From Nakamurella sp. PAMC28650 (lineage in GTDB: Bacteria > Actinomycetota > Actinomycetes > Mycobacteriales > Nakamurellaceae), in the NCBI RefSeq assembly GCF_014303395.1, contig NZ_CP060298.1, positions 4,111,001-4,175,000 of the forward strand: a stretch of DNA of 64,000 nt. Direction: 5' to 3'. Each line of letters opens with the position of its first letter. The stretch's first letter is position 1. The notes below the pieces were generated by a model. That model was not told the DNA's origin. It saw only the letters and a list, made by a program, of their open reading frames with translations, and ran no database searches. The position numbers and the translations under genes were made by a program. This document shows, piece after piece, positions 44,939-53,787 of this stretch.

Positions 44939-45853
44939 ATGACCGTCGTGTGCTTACCGGACCAGCAGGCCATCGAGCTCCTAGGAGCAGTCCCCGAGGG
45001 AGTGGAGTTGATCGTCTGGGACGGCGGTCCGGACCGGCCGGATGGCCTGGAACGTACCGAGTTCTGGGTACCCAAGGTCGAGGACGAGGGTGACCTGCCG
45101 ACGATGTTCGCCGCGATGCCGGCGATGCAGGTGATGCAGGTGACCAGTGCCGGGGTGGAGAACCTGGTCGGCCGGATCCCCGGCACCGTCACGCTCTGCC
45201 ATGCTCGGGGGGTGCACGGCAGCTCGGTGGCCGAGCTGGTCCTGCTGCTGATCCTGGCCTCGCAGCGCCGACTCCCCCACTTCATCGAGGCGCAGCGCGA
45301 GGGTCGGTGGGATCTGGTCCAGGGCGACGACCTGGCCGACAAGCGCGTGCTGATCATCGGCGCCGGCGATCTCGGCCGCCAGACCGCCCGTCGTCTGCTC
45401 AGCTTCGACGCGGTGCCGGTGATGGTGGCGAACTCGGCCCGCGAGGGAGTGCACTCGGTCGACGAACTGCCGGAGCTGCTGCCCGGAGCGGACGTGGTCG
45501 TGCTGACCCTGCCGCTGACGCCCCGCACGACCGGGCTCGTCGACGCCGCGTTCCTGGCCCGGATGCCGGACGGTGCGTTGCTCGTCAACGTGGCCCGCGG
45601 CCAGATCGTGGACACCGACGCACTGCTGGCCGAGTTGAGGTCCGGACGCCTGCGCGCCGGTCTGGATGTCACCGATCCCGAGCCGCTACCCGACGGCGAC
45701 CCGCTCTTCGGTGCACCGAACGTGATCATCACCCCGCACGCCGCCGGACACGTCACGCAGGCGGGGCCGCGGGCCTTCGCCCTCGTCAACGCCCAATTGC
45801 GTCGCTATGTGGCCGGCGAGCCCCTGATCAACGTCGTCGGGAGCGACTACTGA
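44939..45853 (+). CDS. D-isomer-specific 2-hydroxyacid dehydrogenase
   Basis: 304 residues from ATG 44939. NAD(P) fold: KRVLIIGAGDLGRQTARRLL. Catalytic set: Arg in VNVARGQIVDTDALLAEL, Glu in GLDVTDPEPLPDGDPLFG and His in ITPHAAGHVTQAG. It belongs to the group that reduces 2-keto acids or oxidises phosphoglycerate-like substrates; the true substrate is unknown. A much longer frame runs from 44672 but begins in the intergenic region and was not used. Its end overlaps the convergent membrane protein gene by 26 bases. Confidence 0.88.
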   Translation: MTVVCLPDQQAIELLGAVPEGVELIVWDGGPDRPDGLERTEFWVPKVEDEGDLPTMFAAMPAMQVMQVTSAGVENLVGRIPGTVTLCHARGVHGSSVAELVLLLILASQRRLPHFIEAQREGRWDLVQGDDLADKRVLIIGAGDLGRQTARRLLSFDAVPVMVANSAREGVHSVDELPELLPGADVVVLTLPLTPRTTGLVDAAFLARMPDGALLVNVARGQIVDTDALLAELRSGRLRAGLDVTDPEPLPDGDPLFGAPNVIITPHAAGHVTQAGPRAFALVNAQLRRYVAGEPLINVVGSDY

Positions 45854-47132
45854 CCGGTCGCTGCGTCTCATTCATCCCAGGCTGCCGGGCCAGAGCCATC
45901 ATCAGCCCCAGCCCGGCGACCATGGCTCCCCACCAGAGCCACGGGCCGTGCCAGGCCGCCTGCGCGAGGAACGTCAGACCCGAGGCCGTCACCGAGCCGG
46001 CCACCAGCCGCGACCAGCGGATCGACGACGCCACCAACGCCACCGCGAGTACCGGCCAGAGGTAGTACGAGACCATCACCGACTCGAACACGCAGCGCAG
46101 CGCCAGGGCCAGGGCCACACACCACAACACCTGCTGCAGTGCGCCCTCGGTCCAGATCGAACAGTTCCGCTGTCCCCGCCATCGCCGTTCCAGGACCACC
46201 GCGCAGACCAGGGCCAGCAGAATCGCGACGATGCGCCCCGGGCCGGCCGAGACCGCGCCACCCCCCACGTCCGGCGCCAGCCAGGTCCAGGGCGTGGAGT
46301 GGTTCGAGTGGGAGGTGGGCCAGTTCGGTTGGCTGGTCACCGCCCTCGACGTCGCCCCCCAGTTGGCCAGCGCCGCTGCACCGAGGACGACCACTCCTGG
46401 GATCGCCGTGCGGACCAGGAATCCCGGCATCTTCCTGGCCGGGAGCACCGCGAGCACCACCAGCCACCCCAGCAGGATCAGTGGTTGGGCTGCCACACCC
46501 GCACCGATCAGCCAAGCGGACTTCGTGACCCGGTCGTTCGACAGCGCGAGGATTCCGTACAGCAGGAGACCCACCGCGACCGCGTCCTCCGGATGACCGA
46601 ACCGAACGGCGACGTTCCACAGGGCCACTGCCCCGGCGCCGGCGAGCAGTGCGCGGGCCCGTCCGTCCGCACCCCACCGTTCGGCGATGGCATCGGCGGC
46701 GAAGAGCGCCACGCCGGACAGGGCGATCTCGTAGGGTCCGGCCAGCAGCCAAGCGGCCGGTTCAGGGTTCTGTGCCGTCTGGAAAGCGAGGTTGCCTCCC
46801 GTGCCGTCGATGACGGCCACGATCGGTACCAGGATCAACGCCGCGCCGGGGAAGGTCACCAGCTGGGTCGGCGGCGTGTACAGACCGCCGAGGTCGAGCT
46901 GCCGGACCCGATCGGCGGCGACCAGGGTCCTCCACAGATCGTGGGGAACCGACCAGGCGTGCTGCCCGATCAGGTGCGCTCCCCACGTCGTGGTCAGCAT
47001 CCCCACCAGGACCAGGGCCAGCATCGCCAGCAACGGGAACTTCCGGTTGATCAGGCAAAGAGTCCAGATCGGGGTCGGGGCCGACCGCGGGAGGTGCCGT
47101 CGACGGGCAGGATCGATGACCACACTGGTCAC
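45828..47132 (-). CDS. Polytopic membrane protein, about ten helices
   Basis: 434 residues from GTG 47132. Hydrophobic helices are regularly spaced: FPLLAMLALVLVGMLTTTWG near residue 32, LVTFPGAALILVPIVAVIDG near 90, and further stretches such as IALSGVALFAADAIAE, LIGAGVAAQPLILLGWLVVL and SRLVAGSVTASGLTFLAQAA, ending in a Arg-rich tail. The shape and the GHPEDAVAVGLLLYGILALS stretch recall polyprenyl-phosphate-dependent glycosyltransferases (GT87-like), but I see no catalytic signature I would rely on. Function unknown. Confidence 0.75.
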   Translation of the reverse strand: MTSVVIDPARRRHLPRSAPTPIWTLCLINRKFPLLAMLALVLVGMLTTTWGAHLIGQHAWSVPHDLWRTLVAADRVRQLDLGGLYTPPTQLVTFPGAALILVPIVAVIDGTGGNLAFQTAQNPEPAAWLLAGPYEIALSGVALFAADAIAERWGADGRARALLAGAGAVALWNVAVRFGHPEDAVAVGLLLYGILALSNDRVTKSAWLIGAGVAAQPLILLGWLVVLAVLPARKMPGFLVRTAIPGVVVLGAAALANWGATSRAVTSQPNWPTSHSNHSTPWTWLAPDVGGGAVSAGPGRIVAILLALVCAVVLERRWRGQRNCSIWTEGALQQVLWCVALALALRCVFESVMVSYYLWPVLAVALVASSIRWSRLVAGSVTASGLTFLAQAAWHGPWLWWGAMVAGLGLMMALARQPGMNETQRPVSSRSRRR

Positions 47133-47262
47133 CCTAGTGGCAGCGGTTCAGGTGCCCTGTCTGCCGCCGGTCGGTCACCTCGCTGCCCCCACCCTTGCGT
47201 GCCGTGCACCGCTTCCCGTCCGGGGCCCCTCTATCGCAATCCGACAGCATTCTCAAGAAATG

Positions 47263-47574
47263 TCAGCCGAAACTGTGCAGCGTCGATCGTTTTCCTGACC
47301 AGATTTCGAATTGCACCCCGTCACCCGCCGATTCCGACGGCGCCACCGGTCTGCAACCAGTCCACACCTGACCCTGCATTCCACGGGAAGACTGATTGTT
47401 TCCGGCCATCGACATCACCGACGTGACGGTGATCGACAGGATCAGCATCGTCACGACGACGAAGATCAGGCCGAACCGGCGGCGGCAGCGGCGCGAGAGG
47501 TGCGTCGAGCATCGGCCGCACGCCCATCGACGGTGGGTGCGTACCTGCCGGCTGTAGATCTCGTCCGATATCAT
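47263..47574 (-). CDS. Small single-pass membrane protein, hypothetical
   Basis: 103 residues from ATG 47574, which has AGGGAAGG just upstream; a longer frame to 47778 is possible but lacks a site. After a basic, Cys-containing N-terminus (RRWACGRCSTHLSRRCRRR) there is one hydrophobic helix (FGLIFVVVTMLILSITVTSV), then a polar tail. The positive-inside rule would put the N-terminus in the cytosol. CxxC plus an extra Cys suggests a possible metal or redox site. Family not recognised. Confidence 0.45.
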   Translation of the reverse strand: MISDEIYSRQVRTHRRWACGRCSTHLSRRCRRRFGLIFVVVTMLILSITVTSVMSMAGNNQSSRGMQGQVWTGCRPVAPSESAGDGVQFEIWSGKRSTLHSFG

Positions 47575-47686
47575 CTCGAAGCCTTCCCTCATGAGAAATT
47601 GAAGACCACGACTTCTCGATGAAGGCGACGATTTGTCTGTGCCCGGACCGACCGGTATCGACGCACCGGGCCGCGATGATTTCATT

Positions 47687-47716
47687 TCTGAATAGTTGGG
47701 CTCTGAATAGTTGGGC
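47687..47716. repeat. Perfect 15-bp tandem duplication
   Basis: TCTGAATAGTTGGGC at 47687-47701 and 47702-47716. It lies in the 442-bp gap between the small membrane protein and the BLUF gene, where no other gene is supported. Duplication of this AT-rich unit may affect the BLUF promoter, about 300 bases downstream. Confidence 0.85.
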
Positions 47717-48016
47717 CGAATCCGGCCGCCGTTGCGGGACGTCTCTCCCAGCGCCGGCCGACGCCCAGCCACAGCCATCGAGTCTGAAATACACTGTAAG
47801 GTCGGGTCTCTCGCCAGGCTCTCCGGCCTCCAGTCGCAAAATGAGACGCCCGCGCGGCCGGGCCGCTACGGACAATGGCCGAGGTTCCACCCCAGCCGGC
47901 CCGCCACGCCGAACGGCCAACGGGACCGTCCGGCTCCGAAGAATTCAACGATGAACTCCGGCGGATCAGGCTGACGGTGATCCGCACCCGAGTCTGCCGA
48001 GCCAGAAGGGCGAGAG

Positions 48017-48556
48017 ATGAACGACGGAACGATCGAGGCCGAGGCCCCGACATTCAGGCTGATCTATCGCAGCCGCAACCAGATCCCGAGCGACAGTCGG
48101 AAACGGACCCTCGGCGATCTCTTCAGCGAAGCGCGGTCGAACAACCGGTCACGCCGGATCACCGGCGCCCTGATGGTCAGCGACGACTGGTTCGTCCAGA
48201 CCCTGGAGGGTCGGGAGGACGAGGTACGGAGTCTGTACGCCCGGATCGAACGAGATCCACGGCATGATTCATTCTTCGTGCTGGAGGCCAGGCCGGTGGA
48301 CGGGCGGATCTTCGCCAGATGGTCGATGGCCGAGGTCTCGCCGGATCTCGCCGGCCAGGACACGTTCCTGCTGGCCCACAAGGACGGCATCTCCCCCGCC
48401 GCGAGTCTTCGGCCCACGTCGGAACAGGAATCGGTCCTCCAGGTGATGCGGACCGCCGCTCGTGCCTCTTCGCAACACGACGAGGTCGACCTGCACGGCG
48501 TCGCGACCGGCGCACCCGAGAGGGAGAACGCCCGTTTGCGGCCCACCTCCATGTGA
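48017..48556 (+). CDS. BLUF-domain blue-light receptor protein
   Basis: 179 residues. The flavin-binding BLUF fold is complete over residues 12-108: FRLIYRSRNQIPSDS with the essential Tyr17, Asn43 in SNNRSRRITGALMVSDDW, Gln61 in WFVQTLEGREDEVRSLYA, and Trp102 and Met104 in RWSMAEV. These are spaced as in AppA (Tyr21, Asn45, Gln63, Trp104, Met106, constant offset of about 2-4). The C-terminal 70 residues are polar and carry no known output domain. The ATG has GGGCGAGAG before it. Its neighbours (SDR, esterase) are convergent, so no partner is evident; c-di-GMP enzymes elsewhere in the window are candidate outputs. Confidence 0.92.
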   Translation: MNDGTIEAEAPTFRLIYRSRNQIPSDSRKRTLGDLFSEARSNNRSRRITGALMVSDDWFVQTLEGREDEVRSLYARIERDPRHDSFFVLEARPVDGRIFARWSMAEVSPDLAGQDTFLLAHKDGISPAASLRPTSEQESVLQVMRTAARASSQHDEVDLHGVATGAPERENARLRPTSM

Positions 48557-48582
48557 TGCATCAGGTCGCGGCGCGGCGATCT

Positions 48583-49386
48583 TCATCGACTTCCGGGTAC
48601 CGCGCGCTGCTCGGCGATCGAATTGCCGCCGTCTATGTTCAGGCACTGGCCGGTGACGTAGGACGCGCTGGACGACGTCAGCCAGACGATCGCGGAGGCG
48701 ACCTCCTCGGGGGTGCCACTGCGGCCGATCGGCGTGTGCACACCCTCCCGACGCTCGTCGATCGTCTGCGAACCTGTCGAAATCCATCCGGGCGCAACAG
48801 CATTCACCGTGATCCCTGATCCCGCCAGATCCACCGCCAGGGCGCGGACCAACCCGGTCAGACCGGCTTTGGCTGCGGCATAGACGATGTCAGATCGCAT
48901 GGCCATCACGGGACCGGTGATGCTGGCCACCATCAGAATCCGTCCGTAGTTCCTCTCCTGCATGAAGGGCTCCACCGCTGCGGTCATCAGGAAGGCGGTC
49001 TCGAGGTTCCGGGCCATGCCCTGACGCCACATCGGGAGGGTCATGTCCCGTACCCCGCCCGACTCGAATTCGGGCTGAGCCGCGGACACCATGCCGGCGT
49101 TGTTGACCAGCACGTCGATTCGTCCCCAGCGCGACATCGCGGACGAGGCCAGGGCGGTCGCACTGGCCGGAACGGTCAGGTCGCCGCAGAACCCGATCGC
49201 GTCGACGCCGGCGGCCTGCAAATCCTTCACGCGAGCCTCGATGCGAGGCGTCGTACCGCCGATAGCGACTGCAGCGCCCAACTTTCCGAGCAGGGCCGCG
49301 GTGGCGAACCCGATACCGGTGGGACTGCCGGCGCCGGTGATGACGGCGACGCGGCCGGCGAAATCGAGAATATCCTGATCGGTCAC
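48583..49386 (-). CDS. Short-chain dehydrogenase/reductase
   Basis: 267 residues. Cofactor motif VAVITGAGSPTGIGFATAAL, structural NNAG in IDVLVNNAGMVSAA, catalytic Ser in ILMVASITGPVMAM and Tyr-Lys in SDIVYAAAKAGLTGLVRA. SDR C-terminal signature VNAVAPGWISTGSQTIDERR and SYVTGQCLNIDGGNS. Substrate unknown. It starts six bases after the esterase stop, so the two are cotranscribed. Confidence 0.9.
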   Translation of the reverse strand: MTDQDILDFAGRVAVITGAGSPTGIGFATAALLGKLGAAVAIGGTTPRIEARVKDLQAAGVDAIGFCGDLTVPASATALASSAMSRWGRIDVLVNNAGMVSAAQPEFESGGVRDMTLPMWRQGMARNLETAFLMTAAVEPFMQERNYGRILMVASITGPVMAMRSDIVYAAAKAGLTGLVRALAVDLAGSGITVNAVAPGWISTGSQTIDERREGVHTPIGRSGTPEEVASAIVWLTSSSASYVTGQCLNIDGGNSIAEQRAVPGSR

Positions 49387-49392
49387 CGACGA

Positions 49393-50133
49393 TCAGGGCC
49401 GCAGCGTCCGGGCGGCCAGTTCGACCACGTCGGCGGGCGCCTCGTGGCCGCCGGTGAACTCCCGGAAGTCCACCGAGTAACCCGCACGGGTCAACACCGA
49501 GACGATCTTCCAACTGGTCCTGTCGATCGGCAGCACACGGTCCTCGCGACCGTGGGAGATGAAGATCTTCGGACGCCCTTCGCGGTGGCCCTGGGCGAAA
49601 TAGCCCGGCGAGAAGGCGAGGACCCTGGTGAACAGCGACCCGTTGGCCAGGCCCAGCGAGAGGGCGTAGGAGGCCCCGTCGGAGATGCCGGCGACGGCGA
49701 TCCGGTCGGGATCCACCTCGAACTGGGCGAAGACCTCCACCAGCGCGCTGTCCAGGGCCGCGACGTCGGGTCCGAAACCTCCGTCGACGATCACATCCCA
49801 GGTGTAGTCGATCGACTTCGGTGCCAGCAACAGAAAGGCGCCGCGTTGCGCCTGGTCCTCGAGGAGGGGCAGCACATCGGCCGGGGTGGACCGGGCGCCG
49901 TGCAACAGGACGACCAGCCCCAGCGGTCCGGCCGGCAGGGGTTCCGGGACGAAGAGCACCGGCTCGTCGGGATCCGGAGCACCGGCGTCCCCGCCGACGG
50001 ACTCTGCCCGGCCGGAGGGCGGGGCCGCGCCGACGGCCGGAGCGGGTCGGGCGAACAGGCGACCGGTTCGCCAGCCGGCCAGTTCCTCCTCGGAGAAGCC
50101 CTCCGGTGTGGCATTCTGCGTCGGCTGGTTCAT
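49393..50133 (-). CDS. Carboxylesterase/phospholipase-family alpha/beta hydrolase
   Basis: 246 residues with a Pro/Ala-rich N-terminal segment of about 60 residues before the hydrolase fold. PAGPLGLVVLLHGARSTPAD gives the oxyanion strand; the nucleophile Ser is in IAVAGISDGASYALSLGLAN; the Asp and His lie in FISHGREDRVLPIDRTSWKI and FREFTGGHEAPADV. The set matches the phospholipase/carboxylesterase group (predicted esterase). It precedes the SDR gene by six bases in one operon. Confidence 0.85.
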   Translation of the reverse strand: MNQPTQNATPEGFSEEELAGWRTGRLFARPAPAVGAAPPSGRAESVGGDAGAPDPDEPVLFVPEPLPAGPLGLVVLLHGARSTPADVLPLLEDQAQRGAFLLLAPKSIDYTWDVIVDGGFGPDVAALDSALVEVFAQFEVDPDRIAVAGISDGASYALSLGLANGSLFTRVLAFSPGYFAQGHREGRPKIFISHGREDRVLPIDRTSWKIVSVLTRAGYSVDFREFTGGHEAPADVVELAARTLRP

Positions 50134-50261
50134 CGGAAGCGCCTCATGCCCATCAGTCTGACATCAGAGCACGTCGGCGGCACCCCGAGACGGCGCAGTC
50201 GGCGGACGCCACCGGCGCGGCCAGACGAAGTTCCACATGACGCCGATGAGCTCGTGATGCC

Positions 50262-50375
50262 TCACACCTGTTCCGTCGCTTCCATTCCGGCCTTGCTCAG
50301 CTCATCCCCGATCGCCCCGGCGATCTCCCTCGTCGCGCCCATCTTGCTCGCGTAGGCCACCATCACCCTGGTCAT
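50262..50375 (-). pseudogene. Truncated flavodoxin-domain remnant
   Basis: An ATG at 50375 with AAGGGAG upstream begins MTRVMVAYASKMGATREIAG, the FMN phosphate-binding start of flavodoxins and HemG-like protoporphyrinogen oxidases, then AIGDELSKAGMEATEQV and a TGA after 37 codons. The next 120 bases show no continuation of the flavodoxin fold in any frame. It is the stump of a gene of perhaps 170-200 codons that was deleted. It lies directly downstream of the BON gene, on the same strand, at the edge of the DevR-like island. Confidence 0.6.
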
Positions 50376-50415
50376 GCCGAACGCGACTCCCTTCGAGCTC
50401 GCGGACAACATCGGA

Positions 50416-51117
50416 TCAGTCGGGGACGACCAGGTGATTTTCGACCGCGGTGACGCCGGCGCCCGACCAGCAGACCTTTGCCGCCTGCCGACTCTGCTCC
50501 GGTGAGGCGACGTCTCCGGTCAGGGTGACGACGCCGTCGACATCGGTGGTCACCTGGAGATGCTCACCCGTGAACCCGGCGTTGCGACGTAGCGCCGCAG
50601 TGATGTCGGCGGTGATGTCGGCAGCGGTGGAGGCAGCGGTGGAGGCAGCGGTGGAGGAGCCGGGTGCACCCGGGGCGATAAAGATGGCGTCGAACATCGC
50701 TCGGATACCCGGGACGTACACCACCGCACGGCATGCGGCCTCTCGTTGGTACTGCCAGGTCACTTCCCCGGAGAGCGTCAGGTCGTGGTCCCGCACGGTG
50801 GCCTTGACGGTGTCCGGAACGTCGACGGCGCGATCCAGTGCATCGCCGGCGTGTTGGGCGATCTCGGTATCGGTCGCCACGGCCCACCGGCCACGGACCG
50901 CCAGCTCCTGCGCGACCGCTCGCACACCCCGGACCCGCAGGGCGGCCTTGGCCGCCAACATGGTTTCCGGATACGTGGCCACTTCGCCGGAGAGCGTGGC
51001 GGTGCCATCGACGACGGCCGCCCGAATGAGGGCGCTGTTCACACTCGGGGTCCAGCGCAGTTCGTCGAAGATCGCATGCTCCAGCTGCAGGTCGGTACGG
51101 TGCCGGGTCTGGGTCAT
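50416..51117 (-). CDS. BON-domain protein, three BON repeats (copy 1)
   Basis: 233 residues from ATG 51117; an upstream extension to 51234 covers the promoter and is excluded. Three BON (bacterial OsmY and nodulation) domains are visible: residues about 10-70 (SALIRAAVVDGTATLSGEVA), 78-140 (DTVKATVRDHDLTLSGEVTW) and 160-230 (HLQVTTDVDGVVTLTGDVAS). A repetitive Ala/Ser/Thr linker (AASTAASTAADITADITA) lies between the second and third. BON domains bind phospholipid or peptidoglycan surfaces. It is a close paralogue of the gene at 59988. A DosR-like palindrome lies 37 bases upstream, so hypoxia control is likely. Confidence 0.85.
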   Translation of the reverse strand: MTQTRHRTDLQLEHAIFDELRWTPSVNSALIRAAVVDGTATLSGEVATYPETMLAAKAALRVRGVRAVAQELAVRGRWAVATDTEIAQHAGDALDRAVDVPDTVKATVRDHDLTLSGEVTWQYQREAACRAVVYVPGIRAMFDAIFIAPGAPGSSTAASTAASTAADITADITAALRRNAGFTGEHLQVTTDVDGVVTLTGDVASPEQSRQAAKVCWSGAGVTAVENHLVVPD

Positions 51118-51153
51118 GGCTTCCACCCTGCCCAGATCTGGGGTCCGGCGACA

Positions 51154-51167
51154 GGGCACAAGGTCCC
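51154..51167. promoter_or_regulatory. DosR/DevR-box-like palindrome upstream of the BON gene
   Basis: GGGCACAAGGTCCC matches the core GGGACYWWRGTCCC at 12 of 14 positions. It lies 37-50 bases upstream of the BON start at 51117. Degenerate in the left half. Confidence 0.5.
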
Positions 51168-51250
51168 CTGCGGGACGGCCACGAGACCCCCTCCGGCCCT
51201 GTACCAACGGGTCTTCGGCTCTCTCTCCCGCCACGCGCCCAGCTCCCGGT

Positions 51251-51886
51251 TCACGGACTCAGGAGCGCCTCGCCGGGAAGCGGCACCACCGGCCGATGGG
51301 CACTGACCGTCACCTGCACGGCGCCCGGCACAGCCTCGGCGAGGGCGACAGCCACCAGTCGATCCGAGGCGCTCTCGAACTCGTCCACGAGCATCACCTC
51401 GCCGTCGATGACCCCTACCGCCCAACGCTTCTCGCCGCCCAGATACTTCAGGTGGGTGCGTACGTCCCGGGCGATGTCCTCGTCGGAACGGGCCAGCACC
51501 CGGACGACATCGCGCCGCGTGATCACGCCGACCAGTCGGGAGCCGTCGATGATCGGTACGCAACGTCGTCGGTGGACCTGCATCTCGCGGACGACGACCG
51601 AGATGTCCGCGTCCTGGCTGACCCCCACCACCGGCGTGATCATCACCTCGGCAACCGTGCGCCCGCGGTGCGCGGTGACCGGTGCTGCGCCATCCGCAGA
51701 ACCCGGTGGGGGAAAACGGTTGTCGATGACGTCGGCCTCGGTCACGATGCCGGCCAGTTCGCCGTTCTCCTCGACCACCGGTAATGCGCTGAACCCGTTC
51801 TCGGTCAGCAGGTTTGCCGCCTGGGTGACCGATGCGGACGGATGGACGGTGACCACCTGCCTGGTCATGATGTCGCGAGCGTGCAC
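51251..51886 (-). CDS. CBS-pair protein with C-terminal BON-like domain (copy 1)
   Basis: 211 residues from GTG 51886, chosen because AGGAGGGCC lies seven bases upstream. Two CBS motifs: MTRQVVTVHPSASVTQAANL with PVVEENGELAGIVTEADVID, and MITPVVGVSQDADISVVVRE with VPIIDGSRLVGVITRRDVVR. The C-terminal 65 residues (DIARDVRTHLKYLGGEKRW, then VMLVDEFESASDRLVAVALA) look like a BON domain. CBS pairs bind adenosine nucleotides; this resembles hypoxic response protein 1 in the mycobacterial dormancy regulon. It lies between the universal stress protein and BON genes, all on the minus strand. Confidence 0.88.
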   Translation of the reverse strand: MHARDIMTRQVVTVHPSASVTQAANLLTENGFSALPVVEENGELAGIVTEADVIDNRFPPPGSADGAAPVTAHRGRTVAEVMITPVVGVSQDADISVVVREMQVHRRRCVPIIDGSRLVGVITRRDVVRVLARSDEDIARDVRTHLKYLGGEKRWAVGVIDGEVMLVDEFESASDRLVAVALAEAVPGAVQVTVSAHRPVVPLPGEALLSP

Positions 51887-51966
51887 GGGGCCCTCCTGCT
51901 GTCCTTGTCGGCGACGATGGCAGCTCTGCAGCTGCTCGCCCAATGGTGATTGCGTTGCACACCGGC

Positions 51967-52473
51967 TCAGAGAGTGACCACGATGCGTTGATCGGCCGTC
52001 AGATCAGCCGTGAGACCGGCCGCCGGGACCGCGGCGGCCGCTGCGGGGGCGTGGACGACCAGGACCGGGCAGGATGCGTGCGCGGCACACGCGTTGCTCA
52101 CCGATCCCAGCAACACTCCGGCCAGGCCTGAGTGACCTCGACTACCCACGACCAGCAGGGTCGCATCGCGACTCAACGCAATGAGGTTCTCCGCCGGATC
52201 TCCTTCCACAGCGACGATCTCGATCGGTGGAACCACCCCGCCCCGGAAGGCTTCGATGACACTGGTGGTCACGAGACGCTCGGCGGTTTCCTCCGGATGG
52301 GTCGAGGTGGGCGGCAGCACCCCATGGCGGAAGGACTGCCAGGCGGTGACGCCGACCAGTTGTTCACCGAACAAGGTGGCCATCCGATGGCCGACCCGCA
52401 ACGCCTCCAACGACGCCGGCGATCCGTCGACGGCGACCAGTACCCGGCGGGTGTTCGGTGCATCGGTGCTCAT
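51967..52473 (-). CDS. Universal stress protein (UspA family)
   Basis: 168 residues from ATG 52473. ATP-binding Usp pattern G-2X-G-9X-G-S/T is present as VGSRGHSGLAGVLLGSVSNA. The N-terminus VLVAVDGSPASLEALRVGHR carries the usual Asp. Single-domain form; mycobacterial dormancy Usps are often tandem. A perfect GGGACC-AA-GGTCCC palindrome lies 180 bases upstream, and the CBS and BON genes follow on the same strand with gaps of 80 and 133 bases, so the three probably respond together. Confidence 0.9.
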   Translation of the reverse strand: MSTDAPNTRRVLVAVDGSPASLEALRVGHRMATLFGEQLVGVTAWQSFRHGVLPPTSTHPEETAERLVTTSVIEAFRGGVVPPIEIVAVEGDPAENLIALSRDATLLVVGSRGHSGLAGVLLGSVSNACAAHASCPVLVVHAPAAAAAVPAAGLTADLTADQRIVVTL

Positions 52474-52652
52474 GAGGGGCTCCTGTGGTAGACCGAGGCC
52501 GGGCCGCACTCGAGTCGTTGCGTCGGCATGGGACGGGCCGCTGGACCGTGTCGGACCAGCGAACTTCTTCTCCAGTCCCACTGTTCACGGTTCCCCGCGT
52601 CTGCCCAAGTCTCCAACTGCCTGTCTCGACAGGGCCAACGTCCCGCCGTGAC

Positions 52653-52666
52653 GGGACCAAGGTCCC
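52653..52666. promoter_or_regulatory. Perfect DosR/DevR-box-like palindrome
   Basis: GGGACCAAGGTCCC is a perfect palindrome and matches the mycobacterial DosR-box core GGGACYWWRGTCCC at all 14 positions. It lies between the usp gene (start 52473, minus strand) and the end of the GGDEF gene (52744). Strongest such site in the window. Confidence 0.75.
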
Positions 52667-52743
52667 CGGTGCACCGGTCCAGAACGCCTGGCCCTCATCA
52701 CGGATCAGGATCAATTCCCGGGCCGGGCGACGTCACCTGCTCG

Positions 52744-53574
52744 TCATCTGAGCTGGCGCTGTTGATAGAGATCGGCATCGGCGCGGGCGATCAACTGGTG
52801 GGAGGTGTCCTGCGGTTGCAGCTGCGCGAGACCTACCGTCACGGAGGCGTTTCCCGGAGTGCGGCCCAGCAGTTGGTTGACGCGCGCGAACCGGGGGCCG
52901 GCGGCGATTGCGTCGATACCCTGGACCGCACAGAGGAACTCGTCACCGCCGTAGCGAAGGATCAGATCATAGGGTCTCAGCGCCGCCGTCAGCGTGTTGG
53001 CCACGGCGACCAGCATCTGGTCTCCGGCGGCATGCCCGTACGCGTCATTGGCCTCCTTGAGATGGTCCACGTCGACGAAGGCCACGACGAGGTGGTGCCC
53101 GGTGCGTCTGGCCCTGGCCAGGTCTCGCTCCAGTTCCAGCAGGCCGGCTTCGCGTGTGTAGACGCCGGTCAGGCTGTCGAGCGAGGCGTGATGCCGATCC
53201 CGGGCCGAGGCGGTGCGATCGGCCAGCGCGCTGATCCGGTCATCTGCGGCCTTGACACGGTCGCCGGCACCGGCCGCACGGTCCTGCTGAGCGCGCTGCC
53301 GATCCACCGCCGCTGCCTCTGCGGCGCTCATCGTCGAATCACCCACGTCCCAGACCTCGCCGGCGGTGGAGAGATGGCCCACCGGCTCGGGTCCGCGGCG
53401 ATCAGCCAGCCGGTCGCGTCGGTCGGCGTCGTCGTCCCGTTGCCTCCCTGCCTCGTCCCTGGTGACGGCGGCCATGTCCCGTTGCCGGCCGGCCTGGTCA
53501 CGAAGCCGAGCGGCCGGGTCGTGGTGGTGGTCCGATGCGTCGCCGGCCGACCCGCCCTCGTCGCCTGCGTTCAC
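52744..53574 (-). CDS. GGDEF diguanylate cyclase with Arg/Asp-repeat N-terminus
   Basis: 276 residues. The first 130 are hydrophilic with repeats of R-D-x-x-A-x-x-R-D type (AARLRDQAGRQRDMAAVTRD, DRISALADRTASARDRHHAS), probably a long helix or coiled coil. The GGDEF domain (about 132-275) contains VAFVDVDHLKEANDAYGHAA and the motif GGDEF at about residue 208, with the RxxD inhibitory site as RPYD exactly five residues before it. It lacks a sensory domain and a membrane helix. Lies between the usp promoter and the MarR-type gene. Confidence 0.88.
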   Translation of the reverse strand: MNAGDEGGSAGDASDHHHDPAARLRDQAGRQRDMAAVTRDEAGRQRDDDADRRDRLADRRGPEPVGHLSTAGEVWDVGDSTMSAAEAAAVDRQRAQQDRAAGAGDRVKAADDRISALADRTASARDRHHASLDSLTGVYTREAGLLELERDLARARRTGHHLVVAFVDVDHLKEANDAYGHAAGDQMLVAVANTLTAALRPYDLILRYGGDEFLCAVQGIDAIAAGPRFARVNQLLGRTPGNASVTVGLAQLQPQDTSHQLIARADADLYQQRQLR

Positions 53575-53787
53575 TTCGACCCCCCAATCTTGCCCGAATC
53601 CGGGCCCGATCCCCCCGGATGCTCAGCCCCACCGGTCGCCCGGCAGAACACCCTGGTCTGCAAAGAGCCACTGCAGGAAGGATCTCACACGGTTGCCCGT
53701 ACACAGCGCTCTCGGTGATCAAACCCCGCTGGACCCGGATTTGACCCGATTGCTCCGCCCTTACACTCCGGTGCCACACCGGCCGGG

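Noticed and set aside
51163..51176. GTCCC-CTGC-GGGAC palindrome upstream of the BON gene
   Set aside because: The half-sites are in the reverse order to the DosR box; the overlapping 51154-51167 site fits better.
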